Shown piece after piece: positions 1-5,113 of a stretch of DNA of 5,113 nt. Source of the stretch: an uncultured Novosphingobium sp. (GTDB lineage: Bacteria; Pseudomonadota; Alphaproteobacteria; Sphingomonadales; Sphingomonadaceae); NCBI GenBank assembly GCA_938005655.1, contig CALLNA010000242.1, positions 1-5,113 on the forward strand, given 5' to 3'. Position 1 is the stretch's first letter. Every line of letters starts with the position of its first letter. A program made the position numbers and the translations under genes. The notes below the pieces were generated by a model. The model worked only from the letters and a program-made list of their open reading frames with translations, ran no database searches and was not told the origin of the DNA.

Positions 1-52
<52 letters not shown>

Positions 53-79
53 ATTCCGGGCCATTGGTGCTTAGCGGCC

Positions 80-109
80 GGACCCGACGATTCGCCGGGG
101 GAGCGGTCC
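80..109 (-). repeat. Imperfect inverted repeat between rodA and tRNA-Lys
   Basis: In the transcript sense, CCCGGCG-AAT-CGTCGGG (positions 99 to 83) can form a 7-bp stem with one G-U pair and a 3-nt loop. The flanking GGACC (109-105) and GGTCC (84-80) can also pair around a shorter inner stem, leaving a one-sided bulge. No run of T follows on the minus strand, so this is not a classical intrinsic terminator of the rod operon. It could be a weak or factor-assisted terminator, an mRNA 3'-end stabiliser, a processing signal, or chance in GC-rich DNA. It begins about 36 nt after the rodA stop codon. Confidence 0.35.
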
Positions 110-114
110 CTATA
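109..114 (-). promoter_or_regulatory. Weak -10-like element upstream of tRNA-Lys
   Basis: The minus strand reads TATAGG here, the only AT-rich hexamer in the otherwise GC-rich 93-nt spacer before the tRNA. It is followed by GACCGCTCC. If used as a -10 box, transcription would start near position 102 and give a leader of about 50 nt before the mature tRNA 5' end at 52, to be removed by RNase P. I see no convincing -35 box at the usual 16-18 nt upstream. This is a tentative call; the tRNA could instead depend on read-through from rodA. Confidence 0.15.
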
Positions 115-145
115 GCGGCTGTTTCGGCGGTGGGAAGGGGGTTTG

Positions 146-1258
146 TCAGGAAAATCCGCGCGAGCCTCCGCGCCAGCGGTCGACGGCCATGATCGTGCCG
201 ATGCAGATCATGTTGGTCATCATCGACGAGCCGCCGTGGCTCATGAACGGCAGGGGAATCCCGACCACCGGGGCGAGGCCCATGACCATCATCAGGTTGA
301 TCGCGACGTAGAAGAAGATCGTCAGTGTCATGCCCCCGGCAAGGAGCTGCCCGAAGCGGTCCGGCGCGCGGCGGGCGACCTGGAGGCCCCAGCGCAGGAT
401 CAGGCCGAAGATCAGCAGGACGAACAGCCCGCCGAGCATTCCCCACTCCTCCGACATCGTCGCGAAGACGAAGTCGGTGTGGCTTTCCGGCAGGTAGTCG
501 AGGTGGCTCTGCGTCCCCATCCCGAAGCCCTTGCCGAAGAACCCGCCCGAACCGATCGCGATCTTCGACTGGGTGATGTGGTAGCCGGTGCCGAGCGGAT
601 CGTTCTCCGGGTCCATGAACACCAGCACGCGGTTGCGCTGGTAGTCGTGGAGCAGGGTGAAGAAGGCGATCGGCGCGGCGGTCCCCGCGGCCAGGCCGCC
701 GCCGATGAACCAGCGCAGCGGAATGCCGGCGAGGAAGATCACCACGACCGCGCCGAAAGAGATGGCCAGCGCCGTGCCGAGGTCGGGCTGGAGCATGACC
801 AGCCCCGCAGGCAGGGCGAGCAGGGTCAGCGCCGGCACCAGCGCGCGCCAGGAGCTGGTCATGGTCGGCGGCAGGCTGTCGTAGAACCGGGCGAGAACCA
901 GCACGATCGCCGGCTTCATCAGTTCGGACGGCTGCAAGGTCAGCACGCCCAGGTTGAGCCAGCGCTGGCTGCCGCCGCCGATGCCGCCGATCGCCTCGAC
1001 CAGCATGAGCAGGACGAGCACGGCGACGTAGATCGGATAGGCGAACTGCTTGAAGATGTCCCGGCGGATCCGCGAGATGACGATCGCCATGACCAGGAAC
1101 ACGAGGTAGCGCAGGAAATGGGTCAGGGCCCAGGGGCGCAGGTTGCCGCCTGCCGCCGAATAGAGCACGGCCGCGCCGAACGCGACGAGCAGGGTCAGCG
1201 GCAGGATAACCCGCCAGGGTTGCTGCGCGATCGGCTCGGGAATGAAGCTGCGGGCCAT
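146..1258 (-). CDS. rodA: RodA, SEDS-family peptidoglycan glycosyltransferase
   Basis: RodA (also called MrdB) polymerises glycan strands from lipid II in the inner membrane and works as a pair with PBP2 in the Rod elongation complex. The product is 370 residues, a normal RodA length, with about ten hydrophobic segments (first near 16-36, last near 343-360). SEDS hallmarks are visible: QRWLNLG at 98-104, QPSELMKPA at 109-117, QPDLGTA at 157-163, ESHTDFVFA at 258-266, and GIPLPFMSHGGSS at 333-345. D262 in the HTDF motif matches the essential aspartate of characterised RodA proteins. The ATG at 1258 is chosen because it begins the conserved N-terminus, lies 2 nt after the mrdA stop and has a Shine-Dalgarno GGAGAAG 8 nt upstream. 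The frame stays open upstream to about 2032, but that part overlaps mrdA and is not RodA-like. It is the last protein gene of the operon. Confidence 0.97.
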   Translation of the reverse strand: MARSFIPEPIAQQPWRVILPLTLLVAFGAAVLYSAAGGNLRPWALTHFLRYLVFLVMAIVISRIRRDIFKQFAYPIYVAVLVLLMLVEAIGGIGGGSQRWLNLGVLTLQPSELMKPAIVLVLARFYDSLPPTMTSSWRALVPALTLLALPAGLVMLQPDLGTALAISFGAVVVIFLAGIPLRWFIGGGLAAGTAAPIAFFTLLHDYQRNRVLVFMDPENDPLGTGYHITQSKIAIGSGGFFGKGFGMGTQSHLDYLPESHTDFVFATMSEEWGMLGGLFVLLIFGLILRWGLQVARRAPDRFGQLLAGGMTLTIFFYVAINLMMVMGLAPVVGIPLPFMSHGGSSMMTNMICIGTIMAVDRWRGGSRGFS

Positions 1259-1260
1259 GG

Positions 1261-3321
1261 CTAGGGCTTCTCCGGCGCCGGGCTGGCGGCGCCGGCTGGG
1301 CTCGCGCGCGGCGTCGGGGCGGACGCGGGGCTGCTCGGCTCGTCGAGCGCCGTATCGGGGGTGGTGCCGACGTTGTCGACCGGGGCCTCGGTGTTGTCGG
1401 CCTTGGTGATCGCCGCCTTGATCGCCCGGTCGTCGCCGACCTTGGGCGCGGAGACCCCGACCCGCTCGACGTAGGAGCGGTACTTGGCCTCCATCCGCTG
1501 GATCGGCGTGCCGCCCCAGGTCTTTTCCAGGGCGAGCAGCGATTCCCAGGCCTTGGCCGGGTCGAACAGGAAGGTCATCACGTCCTTGGCGATCGGCGCG
1601 GCGGCGCGGGCGCCGAAGGTGCCGTGCTCGACCACCACCGACATGGCGTAGCGCGGCGCGTCGGTCGGCGCGTAGCAGATGAACAGCGAGTGGTCGCGCG
1701 ACTTCCAGTCGCTCACGCTGCCGCGGCTGGTCATCGCGCGGACCTGCGCCGTGCCGGTCTTGCCGGCCATCTTGATGTCGCCGAGGTCGAGCCTGCTCCG
1801 CGTCCCGGTGCCCGAGCCGTTGACCACGGCGAACATGCCGTCGTGCGCCACGGCAAGCTGTTCCGGGGTGAAGGGCAGGGCCGGGCCGAGCGGCTTGGGC
1901 TGGCCGAACATCAGCGAAGGCTGGAGATTGCGCCCCGAGGCGATGCGCGAGGTCATCACCGCCAGTTGCAGCGGCGAGACCGAGACGTAGCCCTGGCCGA
2001 TCGAGGCGTTGAGCGAGTCCGCCGCGCTCCATTCCTGCTTGTAGCGCCGCATCTTCCAGGCCGCGTCGGGGATCGTGCCGTAGCGTTGCGCCGTGCCGGG
2101 CAGGTCGAACTCCTGCCCCAGCCCGAGCAGCCGCGCGATGGGGGCGATCGCATCGTAGCCGACACGGTGCGACATCGACCAGAAATAGGTGTTGCAGCTA
2201 TGCTCGATGGCCGAGCGCATGTCGACCGAGCCATGGACCGCGTCGCAGCGGAAGAAGCGGCTGCCGAGCCGGTAGCCGCCGGGGCAGTTGACGCGCTCCT
2301 TGGGATCGACCCCGGCCAGTTGCAGGGCCAGGGTCGCCATCGGCTTCATCGTCGAGCCGGGCGGATAGAGGCCGCGCATCGCCTTGTTGAGCAAGGGGAT
2401 GTGGTCGTCCTCGTTGAGCATCTTCCATTGCAGGCGGCCGATTCCGCCGACGAAGGCATTGGGATCGAAGGCCGGCATCGAGCACAGCGCGAGGATCCCG
2501 CCGGTCTGGCAGTCGATCACCGTGACGGCGGCGGATTCGAGACCGATGCGCCGCGAGGCATAGTCCTGGAGGGCGCCGTCGATGGTCAGCTTGATCGGCT
2601 TGCCGGGGACGTCCTCGCGCATGTCGAGGTCGCGCACGATCTTGCCGCTGGCCGTCACCTCGGTCCGCCGCGCGCCGGGGATGCCGCGCAGGGTGGTCTC
2701 GAAGTGCTTTTCCAGCCCGTCCTTGCCGACCTTGTAGCCCGGCGTGATGAGCAGCGGGTTGCGGTCCTTCTCGTACTCCTCGGCCGAGGCCGGGCCGACA
2801 TAGCCGACGAGGTGGGCGACCGCCGGGCCGGTCGGATAGAACCGCGAGAAGCCGCGCTGGGGCACCACCCCGTGCAGGTCGGGCAGGCGCACGCTGACCG
2901 CGGCATACTTGTCGGCGTCGATCCGTGAGGCGACTTCGACGGGAGCGAAGCCGCGCGCCTTGTCCATCTTGTCCTTGAGGTCCTGCATGTCGGTTTCCGA
3001 CAGGCTGAGCAGCTTGCCCAGTTCCTCGATCGTGGCGTCGGCGTCGATCACCCGCTCGGGGATTAGGTCGACGCGGAAGTCGGCCCGGTTCGAGGCCAGC
3101 GGCTCCCCGTGCCGGTCGAGGATCCAGCCGCGCCGCGGCGGGATCAGCGTCAGGTTCACCCGGTTGCTCTCGGCGAGCATCTTGTAGCGCTCGTTTTGGA
3201 ACAGGGCGATGTAGCCCATCCGGGTCGCCAGCAGCAGCCCGAGCCCGCCCTGGAGCGCCCCGAGCACCACCGAGCGCCGGTCGAAGCTGTTCTTCAGCGT
3301 GCCGGAGGTGATGAGAGCCAT
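1261..3321 (-). CDS. mrdA: Penicillin-binding protein 2 (PBP2), elongation-specific peptidoglycan transpeptidase
   Basis: PBP2 is the class B penicillin-binding protein of the Rod complex. It crosslinks glycan strands made by RodA, is anchored in the inner membrane with its catalytic part in the periplasm, and is the classical target of mecillinam. The product is 686 residues. A membrane anchor lies near 17-40; the N-terminal class B motif RGWILDRHGEPLASN is at 64-78; GKDGLEKHFE at 199-208 belongs to the non-catalytic domain. The transpeptidase domain spans about 260-590 with STMK (nucleophile Ser323, Lys326), SCN at 375-377, SIGQG at 440-444 and KTGTAQV at 521-527. The ATG at 3321 begins the conserved N-terminus and overlaps the mreD stop (TGATG); the frame is open for 153 more codons upstream, but these lie over mreD. 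I see no clear Shine-Dalgarno, so translation is probably coupled to mreD. Unusual points: a C-terminal extension of roughly 75 residues beyond the E. coli protein, ending in a Pro/Ala/Ser-rich tail, and a Cys/His cluster at 346-376. Confidence 0.97.
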   Translation of the reverse strand: MALITSGTLKNSFDRRSVVLGALQGGLGLLLATRMGYIALFQNERYKMLAESNRVNLTLIPPRRGWILDRHGEPLASNRADFRVDLIPERVIDADATIEELGKLLSLSETDMQDLKDKMDKARGFAPVEVASRIDADKYAAVSVRLPDLHGVVPQRGFSRFYPTGPAVAHLVGYVGPASAEEYEKDRNPLLITPGYKVGKDGLEKHFETTLRGIPGARRTEVTASGKIVRDLDMREDVPGKPIKLTIDGALQDYASRRIGLESAAVTVIDCQTGGILALCSMPAFDPNAFVGGIGRLQWKMLNEDDHIPLLNKAMRGLYPPGSTMKPMATLALQLAGVDPKERVNCPGGYRLGSRFFRCDAVHGSVDMRSAIEHSCNTYFWSMSHRVGYDAIAPIARLLGLGQEFDLPGTAQRYGTIPDAAWKMRRYKQEWSAADSLNASIGQGYVSVSPLQLAVMTSRIASGRNLQPSLMFGQPKPLGPALPFTPEQLAVAHDGMFAVVNGSGTGTRSRLDLGDIKMAGKTGTAQVRAMTSRGSVSDWKSRDHSLFICYAPTDAPRYAMSVVVEHGTFGARAAAPIAKDVMTFLFDPAKAWESLLALEKTWGGTPIQRMEAKYRSYVERVGVSAPKVGDDRAIKAAITKADNTEAPVDNVGTTPDTALDEPSSPASAPTPRASPAGAASPAPEKP
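1267..1273 (-). promoter_or_regulatory. rodA ribosome binding site inside the end of mrdA
   Basis: The minus strand reads GGAGAAG, 8 nt before the rodA ATG at 1258. It overlaps the last sense codons of mrdA (those for Glu684 and Lys685), so the mrdA C-terminus also encodes the rodA initiation signal. It supports the choice of rodA start and fits coupled translation of the PBP2-RodA enzyme pair. Confidence 0.7.
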
Positions 3322-3872
3322 CAACCGAGCGCCCGGAACCGGACCAGCCGCAGCCGGTCGAACAGAGCGACAAGGCGGCCGACCAGCGGATAGGCGAAGA
3401 CCGAGAACAGGAGCTGCGGGGCGAGCACGACGGGCGAGGGCATCCGGCCCATGGCAAGGCCCATCGCGGTCGGCAGGTAGACCAGGATCAGCCCCGCCGC
3501 GACCAGCCAGTCGAGGAAGAAATTGCGCCAGGGAAAGCGCAGCTCGATGATCTCCAGTGCGATCAGGGCGATCGACCACAGCAGCACCGCGCTGCCCAGC
3601 GGCTGCCCGCTGTAGAGGTCGTCGAACAGGCCGAGCGGCAGTCCGGCCCAGACCGGCAGCACGCCGGGGCGGAGCTGGCGCCAGGCGAGCAGGACCAGGA
3701 AGCCGAGCGGCGGCAGCAGCGGCGCCGAGGCGACGACCGGCCAGGTCGGGCTCAGCGAGCCGAGCATGATCGTCAGCCACGGCACGACGATGGCGATCAG
3801 CGGCGAGGGCGCGCGGTTGATCTTCTTGCGAAACGGATCGGAAAGCTGGCGCTGGAGGCGCGACTGGATCAT
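3321..3872 (-). CDS. mreD: MreD, rod shape-determining membrane protein
   Basis: MreD is a small integral inner-membrane protein that joins MreC in the Rod complex and helps regulate the PBP2-RodA pair; its precise action is less well defined than that of its partners. The product is 183 residues, close to the usual 160-180. After a basic N-terminus (FRKKINR, 14-20) come about five or six hydrophobic segments, near 23-45, 50-64, 71-83, 95-110, 119-140 and 150-168. The family signature GLFDDLYSGQPLG is at 81-93, with the conserved Asp, Gly and Pro-Leu-Gly. The ATG at 3872 overlaps the mreC stop by 4 nt (ATGA), and the stop overlaps the mrdA start by 1 nt. There is no strong Shine-Dalgarno upstream, so translation is likely coupled to mreC. 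The family is poorly conserved, but position and signature motif agree. Confidence 0.95.
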   Translation of the reverse strand: MIQSRLQRQLSDPFRKKINRAPSPLIAIVVPWLTIMLGSLSPTWPVVASAPLLPPLGFLVLLAWRQLRPGVLPVWAGLPLGLFDDLYSGQPLGSAVLLWSIALIALEIIELRFPWRNFFLDWLVAAGLILVYLPTAMGLAMGRMPSPVVLAPQLLFSVFAYPLVGRLVALFDRLRLVRFRALG

Positions 3873-4807
3873 CGGGCCGTACTACCCGTGGCCGGATTAA
3901 CCGGGGCTGGGCTTGCCGACGCCGATGTTCCCGGCGTCGTCCCCGCAGTTCCCGCTGGCGTCGCCATCTGGCTCCAGATCGGCTCGACGGTCACATATTC
4001 CGTCGCGGCGGGATCGCTGAGCACGCGGGCGATCGCCCCGTCCGGCAAAAGCCGATCGACCACGGCGACAGCGGTGCCGGGGTGATAGAGCCCGCCCGAG
4101 CCCGACGTCACCACGACATCGCCGCGCTTCAACGGGTTGATGCCGAGGCTGATCAGGCGGAGCTGGAGGGTGCCGTCGGCCCGGCCCGTGGTGAAGGCCG
4201 GGATGCCGTCGCTGGCGCGGCGCACTGGCACGATGCTCTCGGTATCGGTGATGAGGAGGACCCGCGAGGTCGAATCCCCGACCTCCAGCACGCGGCCGAC
4301 CAAGCCGAGCGGGGAGCGCACGGGCATTCCGATCGCGACGCCCTGGTCGCGCCCGGCGGAGATCGTGGCGAAGCGGCGGGTCGACGAGGAGCTGGACCCG
4401 ATCATCAGCGCGACGGCGACCGGCTTGGGGTCCTGCCGGGCCAGTCCGAGCAGGTCCTTGAGCCGCTTGTTCTCCTCGGCCACGGCCTGGGCCTCGACCA
4501 GCTTGACCCGCGCCAGCGCGACCTCGCGGCGCAAGTCTGCGTTCTCCTTGCCGGAGGTGAAATAGCCGGCGATCGCGGAGAACAGGCCGCTGCCCTCGGC
4601 CCGACTGGCGGCGGCGGCCTTGGCGACGGGCGCGGTCACGTCGGTTGCCGCGCTGCGGACGCCCGAGAAGCGCGAGCTGTCGGTTAGCGAGGCAATCAGC
4701 AGTCCGCCGCCGACCAGCGCGCCCAGGCCGGCGGCAAGATAGCCGAAAAAGGTCGTATACTGCGCCCTGCGGGAAAAGCCGCTGCGCCGATTGGATGGCG
4801 GCGCCAT
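3869..4807 (-). CDS. mreC: MreC, rod shape-determining periplasmic scaffold
   Basis: MreC is a bitopic inner-membrane protein whose periplasmic part forms assemblies that bind PBP2 and activate RodA-PBP2 synthesis. The product is 312 residues. A basic cytoplasmic N-terminus (NRRSGFSRR, 6-14) precedes one membrane segment near 18-41. A heptad-like helix at about 86-122 is the coiled-coil dimerisation region. The beta-rich MreC domain covers about 123-278 and includes SPLGLVGRV at 165-173, the DT and VPVRR segment near 188-197, and TSGSGGLYHPG at 234-244, a family hallmark. Residues from about 281 to 312 form a tail made mostly of Ala, Pro, Thr, Ser and Gly. The ATG at 4807 is supported by an AGGGGAG Shine-Dalgarno 9 nt upstream. 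It follows mreB by 65 nt and overlaps mreD by 4 nt. Confidence 0.97.
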   Translation of the reverse strand: MAPPSNRRSGFSRRAQYTTFFGYLAAGLGALVGGGLLIASLTDSSRFSGVRSAATDVTAPVAKAAAASRAEGSGLFSAIAGYFTSGKENADLRREVALARVKLVEAQAVAEENKRLKDLLGLARQDPKPVAVALMIGSSSSSTRRFATISAGRDQGVAIGMPVRSPLGLVGRVLEVGDSTSRVLLITDTESIVPVRRASDGIPAFTTGRADGTLQLRLISLGINPLKRGDVVVTSGSGGLYHPGTAVAVVDRLLPDGAIARVLSDPAATEYVTVEPIWSQMATPAGTAGTTPGTSASASPAPVNPATGSTAR

Positions 4808-4816
4808 AGGTGCCGT

Positions 4817-4823
4817 CTCCCCT
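4817..4823 (-). promoter_or_regulatory. mreC ribosome binding site
   Basis: The minus strand reads AGGGGAG, ending 9 nt before the mreC ATG at 4807. It is the strongest Shine-Dalgarno in the window and fixes the mreC start. By contrast, mreD and mrdA have no obvious site of this kind and overlap the gene before them, so mreC looks like the point of independent ribosome entry after mreB. Confidence 0.7.
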
Positions 4824-4835
4824 TAGTGCTCGTGT

Positions 4836-4850
4836 GCCCCGCTGGGGGGC
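4836..4850 (-). repeat. Small GC-rich inverted repeat between mreB and mreC
   Basis: In the transcript sense GCCCC-CCAGC-GGGGC can form a 5-bp all-GC stem with a 5-nt loop, 22 nt after the mreB stop and 12 nt before the mreC Shine-Dalgarno. No T run follows, so it is not an intrinsic terminator by itself. It could protect the 3' end of an mreB message or lower read-through, which would let cells make more MreB than MreC and MreD. In DNA this GC-rich, a stem of this size can also arise by chance. Confidence 0.3.
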
Positions 4851-4872
4851 GTGTTCCGGTTCGCCCGCGCGA

Positions 4873-5113
4873 TCACGCCGTCATCAGGACGCCGCGATAG
4901 ATCGGGTCCTCCATCGCGCGTCCGGTGCCCAGCGCGACGCAGGACAGCGGATCCTCGGCGACGCTGACCGGCAGGCCGGTTTCCTCGCGCAGGTAGTCGT
5001 CGAGGCCCTGGATCAGCGCGCCGCCGCCGGTGAGCACGATGCCCTGGTCGACGATGTCGGCGGCCAGCTCCGGCGCGGTGGTCTCCAGCGCGATGCGCAC
5101 GCCCTCGACGATC
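4873..5113 (-). CDS. mreB: MreB, actin-like rod shape-determining protein (C-terminal part only)
   Basis: MreB is a bacterial actin homologue that forms ATP-dependent filaments on the inner face of the cytoplasmic membrane and guides the Rod complex. Only the last 79 codons are in the window; the 5' part, including most of the ATPase fold and any operon promoter, lies beyond position 5113. The visible part reads IVEGVRIALE, then TAPELAADIVDQGIVLTGGGA, the conserved nucleotide-binding segment of the actin/Hsp70 fold, followed by EETGLPVSVAEDPLSCVALGTG, which matches the MreB C-terminal region. It ends in YRGVLMTA and TGA at 4875-4873. A GTG at 5100 lies inside the conserved reading (the Val after IVEG) and is not a start codon. 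Confidence 0.97.
   Translation of the reverse strand, partial: IVEGVRIALETTAPELAADIVDQGIVLTGGGALIQGLDDYLREETGLPVSVAEDPLSCVALGTGRAMEDPIYRGVLMTA

Noticed and set aside
80..109. Intrinsic terminator for the rod operon
   Set aside because: The stem is plausible, but the minus strand has no T run after it, so I list it only as an inverted repeat.
143..1264. Plus-strand open frame of 373 codons lying almost exactly opposite rodA
   Set aside because: The translation is dominated by His, Asp, Glu, Gln, Arg and Ala with no hydrophobic core or recognisable domain, as expected from reading the opposite strand of a GC-rich membrane-protein gene. It starts with TTG and has no separate support.
1259..2032. 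Possible N-terminal extension of RodA on the minus strand
   Set aside because: The rodA frame is open upstream, but the added 258 residues overlap mrdA in another frame, are Arg-rich and low in hydrophobic residues. The ATG at 1258 has a Shine-Dalgarno and starts the conserved RodA N-terminus.
1624..2928. Plus-strand open frame of 434 codons opposite mrdA
   Set aside because: It is an antisense shadow: its composition is biased toward Arg, His, Ala, Asp and Gly, it has no family motif, and the opposite strand carries every PBP2 catalytic motif in an unbroken frame.
2198..3457. Minus-strand open frame of 419 codons overlapping mreD and mrdA
   Set aside because: It is an out-of-frame reading of mrdA, very rich in Arg, Ala, Gly and Pro, with no motif. 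It is explained by high GC at third codon positions suppressing stops.
3322..3780. Possible N-terminal extension of PBP2 on the minus strand
   Set aside because: The 153 extra codons lie over mreD, are rich in Ala, Arg and Pro, and would place foreign sequence before the normal membrane anchor. The ATG at 3321 gives the usual class B PBP start.

Overview
The window is a GC-rich stretch whose annotated genes all lie on the minus strand. It holds most of a bacterial cell-elongation (Rod complex) operon followed by a tRNA gene. In transcription order, right to left, these are: the 3' end of mreB, complete mreC, complete mreD, complete mrdA (PBP2), complete rodA, and a tRNA-Lys(CTT) cut by the left edge of the window. 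The gene order, the wording of the proteins (for example the MreC N-terminus, and the MreB C-terminus ending in YRGVLMTA) and the high GC suggest an alphaproteobacterium, most likely a sphingomonad-type lineage (Sphingomonas, Novosphingobium, Erythrobacter group). That assignment comes from reading the protein sequences, not from a search.

Layout. Positions 4873-5113 encode the C-terminal 79 residues of MreB. A 65-nt spacer follows with a good Shine-Dalgarno for mreC and a small inverted repeat. mreC (3869-4807) overlaps mreD (3321-3872) by 4 nt. mreD overlaps mrdA (1261-3321) by 1 nt. mrdA is separated from rodA (146-1258) by 2 nt, and the rodA Shine-Dalgarno sits inside the last codons of mrdA. 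A 93-nt spacer (53-145) with an imperfect inverted repeat leads to the tRNA (1-52). There is no gene-free stretch over 300 bases.

How the genes work together. MreB filaments on the inner membrane face, MreC (periplasmic scaffold) and MreD (integral membrane) position and activate the RodA-PBP2 pair. RodA polymerises glycan strands from lipid II and PBP2 crosslinks them. All catalytic motifs expected of RodA and PBP2 are present, so the operon looks intact and functional.

I found no mobile element, CRISPR array, frameshift, foreign gene or unknown system. The points that deserve a second look are modest: a Cys/His cluster in PBP2 that may bind zinc, long Pro/Ala/Ser/Thr-rich C-terminal tails on both PBP2 and MreC, and the non-coding structure between rodA and the tRNA.
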